NCBI GenBank assembly: GCA_030770425.1
Contig: JASJFT010000129.1
Coordinates: 1 to 64,000 of the forward strand
Reading direction: 5' to 3'
Length of the DNA: 64,000 nt
DNA from: Darksidea phi
Taxonomy: Eukaryota; Ascomycota; Dothideomycetes; Pleosporales; Lentitheciaceae
A model generated the notes under the pieces. That model was not told the DNA's origin. It saw only the letters and a list, made by a program, of their open reading frames with translations, and did not search any database. How positions within the stretch are numbered: position 1 is the first letter of the stretch; each line of letters begins with the position of its first letter. The position numbers and the translations under genes were made by a program. Below, piece after piece: positions 41,853 to 53,982 of this stretch.

Positions 41853-43607
41853 TCACGCCCACAAGTTGTCATCTACCGGTACTAACAGATTTTCCAGCAC
41901 CGTTTTCTCTGCCCCAGGATCTTTTGCCGAGCGTTCTTCCTGACTGCAAGCAAGAAGCGTGGCTTGCATATGGAGGCGGTCCTGTATGGCTATTATGTGG
42001 TCGGCTAAGTGGCGGTGCTCGGCAATCAAGCAATGCTGACGCTTGAGCTGCTGGTTATCACGGAAGTTCTGGTTCTTGAGGCGTTCGATTTCCCGTGCTT
42101 GGCTGTAGAGGCACGCCCGGAGCTCCATGACTTTAGCCCGTTCTTTAGCATGGTCTTGCTCCAACTCTTCCACGGCCTTCCACATCTCCACTACCAGTTT
42201 AGGAGGGCCGTAGATGTCGATACTTGATTTCCTGTAGATTGCACACTGCATGCGTTTAAGCAAGCTCATGCTATTTTTGTCATGTGTGTTGATGTTTATG
42301 GTTACCCGGACGTCGTTCAGAAGAGGGGACGTCTGGGCGCTGCTGTTGACCATGGCGGGCTTTGCGGGAGCAGCAGTCTCGATAGGTGTAGGAGGTGGAA
42401 TATATGGAGGTCTAGCAAGCACTGGGAGGTCTGGAACAGCGGGGTTGGCAGACGACAAAGTAGCAGGTTCCGTGAATACACCGTCATAGGCGCAAAAGTT
42501 CAGCCTAGGCTCAGAGGCAGTCACTGGCGCCGTTTCAATACCTGCATAAACGACCAAATCAAGCTTCTGCTCGGGCTTCTGCTTTAGATGCGCAAATTTG
42601 CCAAAGCCGTTTAGCGCATTAAACTCTATCCGATCACGTTCTTCCTGCAGATATGCAGCGCGCGAAGTCTGGTGATCTACCTCGTCCTCGAGGTTCTCGT
42701 ACCTCTTCTCTAAATCGATTAATTGCGCCTGTAGTTCCTCAATTTGAGAATCTTTAGCTGCGAACTCGGAGGCCATAGCCGCGTACTTTGTGTTTATCGA
42801 AGAGTTTGCCTTCTCCAACTCCAGCTCGTACTCGATGTTCCTGTTTGCTGCTTGAAGCTCAGCGTCAGCGATCTCCAGCCGTTCGCGAAGGTTTTCGTTC
42901 TCTTCGGCGAGCCTGAAAGAGGGAGCGGACGTCAGGGGCGCGCTTGAGGTGCTCTCCGAAGCAGCCTGAAGTGCGGCTGCTAGCTCTCGGTTGCGCTGTT
43001 CGAGAGCAGGTACTGTAACTCGCTCAAAATTGTTCAGTTCTTCAATCCGCTGGTTCGCACGATTCAGTTTCGTCCTAAGTCCGTCAGCGAGTGCGGCCTT
43101 ACTTTCGAGACTTTTGAGCCCTTTATCTGCCTGAACAAGGCGTTTTGCCATAACAGTTACGCGAGTCTCTAGACCTACGGCCTTTTGGATCGTGGCGGCC
43201 AAGTCAGCCTGGAGCTTCCCCCGTTCGGTCCTGAGTTTTCGAATTTCCGCCTCGGCGACAGCGGCGCGTTCAGCGCGAGCCTGTAGCTTCGCCACCTTCT
43301 GCCCCTGCTCCTGCACTTGCGTTTCCAGGCCCTCGTTAGCAGCTGAGCTTAGACCTTTCTGCTGTCGAGCTCGAGCTGACGGAACAGTTTTTCTCGGCTC
43401 GGGTGCTTTCCGTACACTAGAGCCAGAGGTCTGCAAAGCTTTGTTAGTCGCTCCCACGCCTTTTTCAAATTTGGAGAGCCCATTGCGCCTGACTGGCCGA
43501 GAAGGAACACCAGGACTAGCCTGTGCACCCTCACCGGTGCCGCTAATCAAGGAGCGATTGCTACCCTCAGAAGAGGATGACTGAACGGGAGTGTCGTTGC
43601 ACGACAT
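41853..43607 (-). CDS. Coiled-coil protein of unknown function
   Basis: Single exon, 584 residues from ATG 43607; the frame is open upstream but that part is not convincing. Residues 1-95 are Ser-rich and basic. From about residue 95 to 345 the sequence is a long heptad-type coiled coil rich in Glu, Leu, Arg and Ala (QEQGQKVAKLQARAERA, KLNRANQRIEELNNFE, EENENLRERLEIADAELQ). After a less ordered middle, a second helical segment near 500-560 (EELEQDHAKERAKVMELR) follows. I do not recognise the family. The layout suits a structural or scaffold role, for example at microtubules or septa, but no motif settles this. Confidence 0.8.
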   Translation of the reverse strand: MSCNDTPVQSSSSEGSNRSLISGTGEGAQASPGVPSRPVRRNGLSKFEKGVGATNKALQTSGSSVRKAPEPRKTVPSARARQQKGLSSAANEGLETQVQEQGQKVAKLQARAERAAVAEAEIRKLRTERGKLQADLAATIQKAVGLETRVTVMAKRLVQADKGLKSLESKAALADGLRTKLNRANQRIEELNNFERVTVPALEQRNRELAAALQAASESTSSAPLTSAPSFRLAEENENLRERLEIADAELQAANRNIEYELELEKANSSINTKYAAMASEFAAKDSQIEELQAQLIDLEKRYENLEDEVDHQTSRAAYLQEERDRIEFNALNGFGKFAHLKQKPEQKLDLVVYAGIETAPVTASEPRLNFCAYDGVFTEPATLSSANPAVPDLPVLARPPYIPPPTPIETAAPAKPAMVNSSAQTSPLLNDVRVTININTHDKNSMSLLKRMQCAIYRKSSIDIYGPPKLVVEMWKAVEELEQDHAKERAKVMELRACLYSQAREIERLKNQNFRDNQQLKRQHCLIAEHRHLADHIIAIQDRLHMQATLLACSQEERSAKDPGAEKTVLENLLVPVDDNLWA

Positions 43608-43969
43608 CTTAAAGGAGTCGTTTATGAATGCTTTTCGTAAGCTTTGCTTTCTTGGCCTGCGCACCTGTTTATGTCTGTTTAACGTTACAACAACATGGAG
43701 AGAAACAAATGGACGTGATGTTGGTATTGTATCGGCGGCTATACAATTCATAGTAATGTGTAGAGTCGGATGAACAATGCAAACACAAAGGCATTGAACA
43801 GTAGGACGGCATCAGACATGTTGAACAAAACGGTAGGTAAGACATTGTTAGACGTAGTTGCGCCGATAACGACGTTACACTCGAGCTATATGCCAAACGA
43901 AAGACACGCCACGATAAATATAGTGTTGAACGCCTCATACTCTTACCGAGACTTTATCTCAATTCGCTT
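43608..43969. other. Short intergenic region
   Basis: Holds the promoter of the coiled-coil gene; the potassium transporter gene ends at its right edge. No gene was recognised. Confidence 0.5.
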
Positions 43970-46514
43970 CTATACATCTTTCACAAAGCCAACCTCAATA
44001 ACCCTGTCTCGGTCGACGTCCAGGCTGGCTATCTTCGTGCGTGTATTCTCTCGAACGAAAAGGAAAGCGTGAAGAAGCATCTTGCGCACAAAGCCGGTAC
44101 CCGTCTTAACTTTCATCTGTTCCTTACCCATGATGTACAACACCTCGTGATTGAAGGCGCGCTCAAGAGATGTGAGCCTAGCAGTGGTACTCGAAGCACT
44201 CAGCGTCGGCGTTGGCGCCTGTCTGGCGCTGGGGTCAGACGAAGACGGCAAAGACCCGTCTTTTTCGGTGACGGTAAGTTTAGTGTTGATCTTGTTAAGA
44301 TCAGCCGTATTGCCGAGGTCGGTTCCGGTGGCTGTTGGTGCGGACTGTCTCTCGCCTTCGCGATCGAGCGCACGGGTGACGATATGGTTGCGGACCTTTT
44401 CGAAAATGAGAGAACCGAGGTCGGGCGTGATGATCTCGTCCATGTAGCCGTGACGGACGACGAGTCTGTAGCAATTCGGAACGGCTAGGCGCGACACATG
44501 GTAGCGGTCCTCGTACGCTACGGATGGTACCTCCAGAGGCCGAAGATGAAAGAAGACGATGACTTCTGGCGCCGTGACGAGTTTGCGGATGAACTGGCTG
44601 AACACGATCGGAGTTGTCTCGCCAGCCTTGTCGAAAAAGATACCAAAGCCTTCGATCGAGCTGATGTTCTTGCCACCAAACATGTCGGTAAGTTGGAGGC
44701 GTCCATCGTCATTTGTCTTGATAAAGTGTGTTGTCGGGAAGCGATCCTCGGCTTCAGCGAACCACTGCTGCTCCTTACCAAACCTCCAAAGAATAAAAAC
44801 ACTTGTAAGTAAGATTGCGAGTAGAATGGTAAACCAAGCGCCATCTGGAACCTTAACAAGTGCAGAGGAGAGGAAAGCGCCGTCCATAGACGCAATCGCC
44901 AACCACGGCAGGAAGACGAAGTAAGGTTTGATGCGCCAGACCAGAATAGCCACCAGCGTAACCATACAGGTGTCGAAGAAGGTGACGAACATGACGCAGA
45001 CGCCGTAAGCGTTACCTAGTGACGTTGTGTTATTATAGATGGCGGCCACGATGACCGTTCCGACCATGAGAAGCCAGTTGACAGCGGGTACGTAGAGCTG
45101 GCCATGGTAAACCTTCGATGTATGGACAACACGGATTTGCGGAAAGTACGAGAGCTTCATGATTTGGGTAAGAAGTTGGAAGGTCGCGGTGATCATAGCC
45201 TGTGAAGCGATAATTGCCGCCGCGATAGCAATGATGAGGGATGGAATGAGCCACCCTTTCGGCGCGCTGTTGTAAAAAGGATTGGAGTATGCGTCAGGAT
45301 GTTCGCTAATATAAGCTGCCTGGCCAGAGTATGCGAGAAGCAAGCATGGATAGGCGTATCCAAGCCAGCTTATCTGGACCGCCTGACGACTAAAGGCTCC
45401 AATATCGGCAAAGAGAGCTTCCACGCCGGTAAACGCGAGCAGGATGCCACCAAGACTACGCCAGCCCTCGTACTTGTTGCGGACGAGGTAATCGAAAGCA
45501 TAGTATGGGTTAAATGCTTTCAAGATGGCGTGGTCATGTCTGTTTGCGTCAGCCGTGGTCGGGCAGCGAGAAATTTTGCGAGCGCCCAACATACCGTGCC
45601 AAGTTGTAAATGCCAAAGCAGGCATTCAAAGCAAGCCAGACAAACACTACAGGGGAGAAAACCATGGTAATTCTGGAGATTCCTAACGGTTGCAAGATAA
45701 ACAGCAGGATCAAAATGGCACACGTAACGCCGACAATGGCGGGCTTCGAGATGTCTGGTTTGACCACACTGAGGCCCTGTACTGCACCCAAGACCGACTG
45801 GGCGGGTGTGAGAACGCCATCGGCCATGACCATGGACACTGCGAGCACACCGATGGTTTTGAGCAGAGTGCGGAAGAACCTTGTCTTCTCGATAGTCGAG
45901 CGGACGGTCTTTGTGGATCGGCCAAGCTCATGAGTCAGCTGTCGCTCCATCCGGATCATGGTAGCCTCACGAGGGTCTCGATTCGATATGTTTGCGTAGC
46001 GAGAAAGCAAAGAGTACGTTGAGAATGTGCCGCCTTCGCCATCATTGTCGGCACGGAGAATGATCAATACGTACTTGACTGTGACTATCAAAGTAATGGC
46101 CCAGAGGATCAAGGACAAGGCGCCAAGTAGATTTTGTCTGTCGGGAGCCTCTGTAAACGTGGAGGAGAAGACATAAAGTGGAGACGTCCCAATGTCGCCA
46201 TAGATGACCCCGGTACACTGGTAAGCGAGCACGAATAATTGACCGGTGCTGAAGACCTGCGAGGCATTAAGTGACAGTTTGCTACGAAGTAAGGTTGCCC
46301 GTACCTGCTTTTGCTTATAATCGCGCTCATTCCTCAGACCAGCATCCTCGTCTTCTGCATCGTCTCTGTCGCCAGCCTTGTACGCCTCGTAAGAACTCTT
46401 CCTCCCACGTGAACGCGACCTGGCGCGGAGCGGCACTACACCGCCAACATCCAGGCCATCAATGTCAGACTTCCTCGGTCGCGTATCGCCTGAAAAGTGG
46501 ACAGCGGGCTCCAT
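43970..46514 (-). CDS. HAK1: HAK/KUP-type high-affinity potassium transporter
   Basis: Three exons (46514-46305, 46256-45595, 45539-43970) give 813 residues. The family is clear: QLFVLAYQCTGVIYGDIGTSPLYV in the first membrane helix region, KYVLIILRADNDGEGGTFS, MADGVLTPAQSVLGAVQG, then KAFNPYYAFDYLV, and the cytoplasmic C-terminus with PIVFSQFIRKL and KTGTGFVRKMLLH. About twelve membrane segments are expected. These proteins import K+ with protons, at the plasma membrane, under K+ limitation. Intron 1 is 48 nt, in frame and free of stops, so the unspliced frame reads through; I splice it because it sits exactly where the family runs from KQKQ to VFSTGQ, with good GTACGG and CGCAG ends. Intron 2 is 55 nt (GTATGT, GGCTGAC branch). 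The family assignment is firm. Confidence 0.94.
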
Positions 46515-47408
46515 GGTTGATGGGAAGAGTGCTGATACTGGCTACCACAATGTTGGCAGCTGGGGTTTATACTGCTCCGTTATCTCGGTGACGAGCGTCG
46601 ATCCTGTACGAGAAATCAAGCAGTAACAAGCTTTCGCCGTGAAGGAACAGGGCTCGGTTGGCTGCCCGGCGCATAGCTTATCTTCGTACCAGTGCGGCTG
46701 CATCTCGGTGAGGTATTTTCGCACTCATGTTCTGGAGGGGGTGGCTATGGTGGCCGCATTGGGTATCGTTTGGTACTATCTTCGTGGTGCGTGCCCGGCA
46801 GTACCATATTGACGGAGAGCTGAGAAGAAGAAAAGCTGCCTTCTTTGTTTGACCGAAGGCTGTGATTAGACAGGTGCTGCGATATGCGCTGGTCCTTTGT
46901 CGGGAGCATTCCTTGGATGTGCAAGCATGCAGACATGCAGGGACTACGGGACGGATGACGGGTGACGCACGCCGAGTCAGCCCAAGGTGAAGAGGACAAG
47001 GAGGTTGTGAGATGCAAGCTGTAGCAAATCATTCGCTGTTTACATGGACCAGTCGTGAGGAGGAGCTACGGGCACGTGGAAGTCGAAGATAAGGTTGGAC
47101 CAGTCGGCGGGGAAAGCTAACCGAAATCGACACCAGTGCGGTCGATACTCTCCATCACACCGCACCTCCCCACGAGCTTTCTCCTGTTCAACGTGTCAAC
47201 TGCGCAACTCGTTCCCCAGTTAACTGGATATGCAACTAAAAGCTGGGTTCGTTCAACCCCCTACTGTGTTTCGTGCGTACTAGTAGCTACCACTATATAG
47301 ATACCACAATGGAAATCCTTACAGATAAATCCCGGGGTCTTCTTCCAGCTCATCGGTCAAAACGCACCCAAACCACCAGAGCCAAACCGGATTCAAATTT
47401 CCATACCA
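46515..47408. other. Intergenic, transporter promoter
   Basis: Holds the promoter of the potassium transporter. No gene was recognised. Confidence 0.5.
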
Positions 47409-48907
47409 ATGGCGTCTTCAAATACTCAAATTCCTTCGGTTCCGGACATCCCGCCGGCAGGCTTCGGCATTTTGGGGTGGCTATTCGATCCGGCTTCTAT
47501 CGGAGATAGAACCGGAGAAGTCATCCCGGTTACTCCGACTTTCTGGCTTTCTGTCAGCTTAACAAGAAGTGTAGCTGGATAGGTCAAGAAGTCCGGTTCG
47601 ACATTGCGACTTGACTAGCAGCGTTGTGCTGCAGCTGTACCTGCTTCTGCGCACGCTGCTTATTTCGCCAAATTTGCGGTCTAAGGTCCGGACTCTGATC
47701 CTGCAATTTCCACAAGGCCAACCCGCGTTCATGGTGCCTCGTGATCCCACGCGTCGGTTCAGGCATCGCAGGTTGCCCGTTGAAGGGTGGGTGCTTCGAG
47801 TGGAAATTGACAATCCGGTCTGCGTAGCTGTCCTAGAACATCTCAACAATCCGGCCGTCCCTTTACCCTTGAGTATCAAGCAAGAGTGGATTACAGAAGT
47901 GAAGCCTGACAAGATCGTTTTCTGGCACCTTGCTCTCATCTGTCTTCTGCCAAATCTTCGAAAATTTGATATCCGCGATCTGTCCTACAAGGAGTCGGCA
48001 GCTACCTTGGTCCAAGGCCTCCAGATCATGAGCGCAGCTGGTCTGCTGGCAAATCTCTCTACGCTCAATCTCTGCGGAGCTTTTATCGCAGAAGATGTCG
48101 TGCATTTGCCTTCCCTTCTGCAGCTTCCGTCCCTCAAAGTGTTGGAGCTCATATCCGCAGAGGTCCCTGGGGATTGTACCAATTGTCTGGCCCCTCTATT
48201 CGTGACAGGCTGTGCCCGGCAGACACGGTCATCCTGCGAGGCGTTACCGGTGAGGCGACCTTTATTAACCCACTTAAATGTTTTGAAAACTTCAAAGCGA
48301 TTCACTCACTGACTTTTAAGCCAACTTTTGGCCTCACTGACGATTGCTGGACGACTCTCCCTTACATGAAGGATACCTTGGAACACGTTTTACCTAGATC
48401 GTCGCGCTTATCCTCCAAATATAAACCTCTATTTTCGTAGGGACATGTACGAATATTGTAGTGTATGCTATGATCGTCGGGACAGGATGAACGCTTGGCC
48501 CGAGAATCTGCACATGCTGCACAAGTTGAAGACGCCGGAGCTTGGCGGTGCGATTGTGCTGGACACCGAGCCACACCAGCTTTCGAAAGATGCCATTATA
48601 AGCACTCTACTACCGCCCAAATTGGAAGAACTCAGCATGACAATGGATCGCATCGCCCTCGGCGAGCTAACGACCATCGAACAATTCCAATGACAACAAC
48701 CTAAATATGACTAGCAAGTACCCGACATCATCAGGCACAGACAAGAGAATATGTGGGCGAGCGTGGATATCGCGAGGGCTTTGGGTGGATGAGCGGGAGG
48801 TCATGCACGCCTTGGACGTGGTGCGTGAGGCTCACCTAGAGAGGACAGTGGCCCGGCTCGAGGCGCTCCAGTACGTGCAAGACGGCGATGCCAATGACAA
48901 CGAGTAG
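47409..48907 (+). pseudogene. Decayed LRR/F-box-like protein gene
   Basis: From ATG 47409 protein-like sequence continues to TAG at 48907 but only by changing frame at least four times. The pieces follow one another: GFGILGWLFDPASIGDRTG, then SDFLAFCQLNKKCSWIGQE in another frame, a stop, then 47611-48309 (TLILQFPQGQ, LLPNLRKFDIRDL, LANLSTLNLCGAF, LPSLKVLELIS), then 48174-48440 with NPLKCFENFKAIHSLTFKP, 48445-48690 with LHKLKTPELGGAI and LPPKLEELSMTMD, and 48707-48907. The leucine-rich sequence resembles the substrate-binding part of fungal F-box/LRR proteins. I found no set of introns that explains the breaks, so I treat it as a pseudogene; sequencing error is less likely given their number. 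Confidence 0.65.
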
Positions 48908-49274
48908 CTTAGACACCTGCAGAGACGGAGGGAGTCGGGTGCCATAATTTTTGGCGACACGCATGATCGGGCAACTGATAGTTAATATAATGGTTTCGTC
49001 CAGCAGGAACCTACGAATGCAATTATTAAGCCACACAGCGTGTTCGTTACATAGGTGAGCGACTTTCAGGTTGAAAACGTGTCGTGACAATGTGATTTCA
49101 TTAGAGGTAGCTACCACGCAAACCGGAACCGAGGGTATATCCAAGAGAATAAACGCCGCGCTGACATATAACAATTTGACCCGAGCGAACACTGGACGAC
49201 AACCCGTACTAGGTGGAATAGTCGGAAGGCCGTTGTCTAGGCTCATCCATTTCCACAACTCCAGTGACCATCGC
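48908..49274. other. Short convergent intergenic region
   Basis: Between the decayed gene and the 3' end of the MARVEL gene. Nothing recognised. Confidence 0.45.
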
Positions 49275-49802
49275 TTAGACGCCTTGCATCTGCGGCGGGG
49301 GCGCAGTATCACCCCTCGATGTACGACGAACATGCAACGCGGCAATGACGGTGGTAACAACAAAGGCAAGCCTGCACGATGATCAGCCCATATTCCACTT
49401 GCTCAGAAGAAATCGAACGTACCAGATGAATGCGCTAAACACGATAGCAGCAACACCAGCTCCCCAGACGCTTCCATGCCTAAGCGGGTGCCACCAATCA
49501 CCCCAAAGCGCCGCAACAGCCACCCACGCCGCGAACCAGAAGAGCATGGTCAGTGCCTCGACGCCCAGGATGGCGAACTTATGGGCCGCGCGGGGGAAGC
49601 GGGTCGGCGTGAGGACGAGGTAGGCGACGGCGAGGACGGTCCACACGGAGGTGAAGAGCATGAAGTTCACACTGTGCGGCGACCATGAGGCCCAGGGGCT
49701 GTTGAACCTGTCGACGATGTAGGCGGTGAGGCCGAGGACGATGATGGAGAAGAGGGCCTGCACCGCTCGCAGCGGGAGGACGGCGACTTCAAGGAATGCC
49801 AT
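49275..49802 (-). CDS. MARVEL-domain membrane protein
   Basis: Two exons (49802-49423 and 49371-49275) give 158 residues. The first begins MAFLEVAVLPLRAVQALFS and holds three membrane helices, typical of MARVEL proteins: AVQALFSIIVLGLTAYIV, VNFMLFTSVWTVLAVAYLVL, and ALTMLFWFAAWVAVAALWG, followed by the start of a fourth. The unspliced frame would stop inside the fourth helix; removing a 51-nt intron (GTACGT donor, GGCTGAT branch, GTGCAG acceptor) completes it as SAFIWLAFVVTTVIAAL and adds a polar tail (HVRRTSRGD, APPPQMQGV). MARVEL proteins associate with cholesterol- or ergosterol-rich membrane sites and vesicle traffic. Specific role unknown. Confidence 0.85.
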
Positions 49803-52090
49803 GTTGGAGGGCTGATGTTTTCGAGATGGGCCTTGTAATTTACGTAGAGTACGAAGAAACGAAGTCGCTAGGGGGGGACCTTGAGACACGCGGTTTCGAG
49901 GCTGGAAGTGAAAGGTGGTGAATAAGGCTATGGATTTGCGACACGCTCTATATACGGCCGCGTGCTGGGCTGCTCGTCACCAATGCCATCATGAGATGAT
50001 GCATGCCACGACGGGGGTACGTCATTCTCACCCCCAAAAACAAGACACGGCGCGTGGCGGGTGTGGCTTTTCTGCCGGGCGGTGAGCCACACGCTTTCCC
50101 TTTGGCTCCCTTGGACCAATGAGGGCCGTCAGCTGACTTGTTAGCAGGGTCGTGTGGCTTGGCGGGGGGTTTGGCAACAAGCGATCAATCCGAGACGACA
50201 CCACTCTGGCCTCGCGGTGCGGGTGATGCGTTGACGACAAACCGCCGCGACATGTTATGCGGGCCCTGTCGTGTCCACTTTACCATCTCGTTTCCATGGC
50301 CTGGAGGGTTTGACGAGGGCGAGTATGGCATCTCGCGCGATAGCAGGCGCGCGTTGGACGCGTTGCGGCTGTTTCACCGTGCGCCGTTGACGACGCAGAT
50401 CCGAGGGGGCCAGGGATGGCGCCGGTGAGCTTGGGAGGATAGGGACGGCTTCCTTGGGCGCGCGTCTGCATAGGACGGCGAGGCTCGACGCCTTCTATGT
50501 TCCTCACCAAGTCTTGCAGCCTGCCTGCAACGCTCGGATGGTACCGTCGATTTTCCTCTCTGGTTGTTGCTGCTTCTCCGGGTCATGCTTGAGCTAGCGT
50601 CCAGGTCCAGTGTCGAATGTTACTACCGAGGTGACATCGTCTCGAGCTGGTGGTGGCAATGGAGAGGCTCTTCGATATCGTCAGCGAAGTGGCGAGAACG
50701 GCTCATCTTCTCGATTCTTTTCCTCTCTATCGCTGTTGTTTTCGAATCTCTTGCCGGCTTGGTGCGACAAAAAGCATTGTGGGAGGAGCGAAAGGATCCA
50801 GAGGACGACTGTTGGAGACCGAACCAGCTCGCCGTTTTGTCGGCTCCCAACCGACTCTTTAGCTTCCAAACGCCTTGCATATGGCATTGCCGGTAGCTGC
50901 TTTGGTTAAGGCTCTTGCGGAGGCATTTCTATTTAGCAACATCGTGCGAGTACGAAGGGTTCGACGGTCCGAAGAATATGTGTGGAGGATTCGTGTTTGG
51001 CGTGCACGGGGCCTAGAGTGGGTTTAACTCGGCAGATGCTCCAGATGTCGCTCCCATACACGACCGAATCCGTCAGCGTCAGCAATATCGCTATGGAAGG
51101 CTTGGAAATTCCATGGCTCTGCAACTGTGCCGCTTTTCTGCGTCCAATGGCCTCCCGTCGGGGCCTGATTTCGTCTTTTATATGAGGCCGGCAAAATGAC
51201 TGTTCGTGCGGCCCCTTTGCTGCGAACGAATGAACAGTGCGGCGGTCGGCGGTCAGCGGTCGCTCATCTTGATCAGTAACGCTTCAGCGAGACAAAGACG
51301 ACGGTGCTTTTCTAGAGCCGACCCTCGCCCGGCGAGGCGTTTCCGCATACTTGGTTCCGGGCGTAGGGTATTCCAGAAGCCAGAGAAAACGGACCCCAAT
51401 ACCAGTAAACAGCTCAAGTCCACTTTCGTCCAATCTAACAGACGCTGCATGTTGCAGGGAGTACCCCACCTCATCAAAGTCCAACACGACGAAGATTGAG
51501 CGTCATCTTCTAGAAGTCTGCTTATCCCTCCATCTGACCATCTGCGTACGCCTTGCAGCATTCCAATACTCTCTGGACGGCCTTCCGTCCAGCCGAGACG
51601 CCCGATTCTACTGCTGCGAGGGTGCGGCAGCTGGCGCCAGCTTTTGGTTCCCGACCCTCGGGAAAGGCAAAGCCACGTGCTGACCACTGATGAGTACAGG
51701 AACCACTTTCGGCGCGCTACCAAGCAAGCCAGACGTGACATTAGAGATGCACGGAGGATGCATGCCGTTATTGCACGCCGCTAACCATTCGCTCTTGAGG
51801 TGTCTGTGCGCCCCGGCCACCGTCGCCCAAGACCCGGCTAATTGGAGGATAAACTACACGACTTTATCCAGCATCCAGGCAAGTGCCTTCACGCCCAGCC
51901 ACTAGACTCCTTATTGCACCTATCCACGGTTCTGCGGGTCACCCTCCGTCTTGGGGCGCTGGACGTCTGGCATGTCCGGGGAAGAAAGCCGGGGAATGGG
52001 GTCCTCGCATGGTGTTTATAAGATATAAGACCCAGGTTCAGCCGCCTACCTGCTGCAGCTGAGTCGACATCTTTTCGAATCTTCGACACC
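49803..52090. other. Long divergent intergenic region (2.3 kb)
   Basis: Separates the MARVEL gene (minus) from the sugar transporter (plus). Overlapping open frames on both strands (50.1-51.8 kb) show no domain. The size suits a heavily regulated transporter promoter, but I recognise no operator. Confidence 0.45.
52015..52026 (+). promoter_or_regulatory. TATA-like element of the sugar transporter
   Basis: TTTATAAGATAT lies 65-76 bases upstream of the transporter ATG, in a position and form usual for a TATA box. Motif match only. Confidence 0.35.
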
Positions 52091-53982
52091 ATGGCGATCA
52101 TCAAGACTGGACACTCGGGCGACGCCATCGTCACTCGCTTGGTCGAGGAGGACAAGGTGCGATGGTACAGGAAGCCGAACCTGCGGTACTTGTACCTCTG
52201 GCTCTTCCTCTGCTGCATGGGCGTTGAGATGACCTCTGGTTTCGACTCTCAGCTCATCAACACGCTGCAATTCTCCCAACCGTTCAACAAATGTAAGCTC
52301 TCCGCTCGGGCGTCGCCATGGGCAACCCACTAACGAGCACAGACTTTGGTAATGGCTACAAGAACGATAAAGACAAGTGGGACATCAAGCCCGCTCTTCT
52401 CGGCTTCATGTCATCCTGCTACCAGCTCGGTTCCATTCTCGCGGTCCCTATTGCTCCGTGGTTCAACCAGCGCTTCGGGAGGCGATGGTCCATTATGTTG
52501 GGTTCCGTTGTCATGTGCGTAGGCGCCGTTCTCCAGGGTTTCTCTCAGCATGGCAAGTAGTCTATACCTCAAGAATTGGCGAAGACATCCTAACGTGCGT
52601 CTGCAGTTGCCATGTACATCATTGCTCGTATGCTACTCGGTGTCGGCATCGTCTTTGCCATTATTTCTGGATCCGCCTTGATCGGTGAACTTGGTCACCC
52701 CAAGGAGCGACCCTTCCTCACTTCGCTGTTCAACGCCTCGTACTTTGTCGGAGCTATTATTGCCGCCGCCATCGCCATCAAGACCGTCGACATCGTTGGA
52801 GACTGGAGCTGGCGTGTTCCATCTCTATTGCAGATCTGTCCTTCTATTCTTCAAATCTCCACCGTCTTGTAAGTCGTTGCTAGTATTCAAATAGCCATTG
52901 CTCCCAACTAATCCAAAATAGCATGCTCCCGGAAAGCCCCCGATGGCTCGTCAGCAAAGACCGCGACGAAGAGGCCTTCGCTGTCTTGACCAAGTACCAT
53001 GCTGAGGGCGACTCATCATCGCTCCTCGTACAGGCCGAAATGGCCCAGATCCGCTCCACCATCAAGCTCGAGCTCGAGAACTCCAAGCAATCCTGGATGG
53101 ACATGGTCCGTACTCCCGGTATGCGCCGTCGTGTCCTGATAGCCGCAATGATGGGTCTCTTCACCCAGATGAGTGGCAACACGCTCTTGTCGTACTACTC
53201 CAACTTGCTCTTCGATATGATGGGCTACACCACCAGCTTCGCTAAGACCAGGATCAACATTGCCAACCAGTGCTGGAGTCTGTTCGGCGGTGTCATCATT
53301 GCGCTTGTCGTTACGCGATTCCGTCGCCGATGGATGTTTATGCTCTCGTCGGCTTCTATGTTGATCGTCTTCATCAGCATGACCATCTCGTTCGAGCGTC
53401 TTCGTTTTGCCAAGAACAACAAGTTCACCAACAACCCGGCTCAGATTGCGGCTCTGATTTTCTTCTTTGCCTACTCGCCCTGCTACAACATCGGCAACAA
53501 CTCACTCACCTATAGTAAGTTGGCACTCCACCTCCGCAGCGGTCTTTCCGAATGGAGCTAACATATCGTAGCCTTCCTCGTCGAGATCTTCCCCTATGCT
53601 CAGCGTACCATGGGTATCGGAATCGAGCAGATTTTCGGCAAGCTGGGCGGCTTCTTCTCCACCAACGTCAACCCGCTCGCCCTCAAGGCCATCGACTGGA
53701 AGTTCTTCGCCATCTACTGCGGCTGGATCGCCTTTGAGTTCCTCACCGTCTACCTCCTCTATCCCGAGACGTACAACCGCACCCTCGAGGAGCTGGCTTT
53801 CTGTAAGTTTGCATTCATTAAATAGACGCAATCGGGCATCAACTAACAAGTGCGCAGTGTTCGAAGGCGACGATCTCCTTGCCAAGCAGGCCGAGGCTAC
53901 CGAGAAGGTGCTCCAAACGGGCGACTTGCCGCATATTGCCGGCGAGAAGGGTGGCAGCGTTACCGTGGAGCGTTCGGTCTAG
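52091..53982 (+). CDS. MFS sugar transporter (lactose permease/hexose type)
   Basis: Six exons (52091-52292, 52343-52552, 52607-52868, 52922-53514, 53572-53802, 53858-53982) give 540 residues, the usual size. Every join keeps frame. Sugar-porter motifs are present: MGVEMTSGFDSQLINTLQ in helix 1, NQRFGRRWSIMLGS after helix 2, ARMLLGVGIVFAI, GELGHPKERPFLTS, the PESPRWLVSKDR loop, and PETYNRTLEEL after the last helix. Twelve membrane helices are expected. The protein should import a hexose or disaccharide with protons at the plasma membrane; the substrate cannot be told. Intron 2 (52553-52606) is a GC-AG intron with donor G|GCAAGT and branch CCTAAC; the other introns are GT-AG. Confidence 0.94.
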
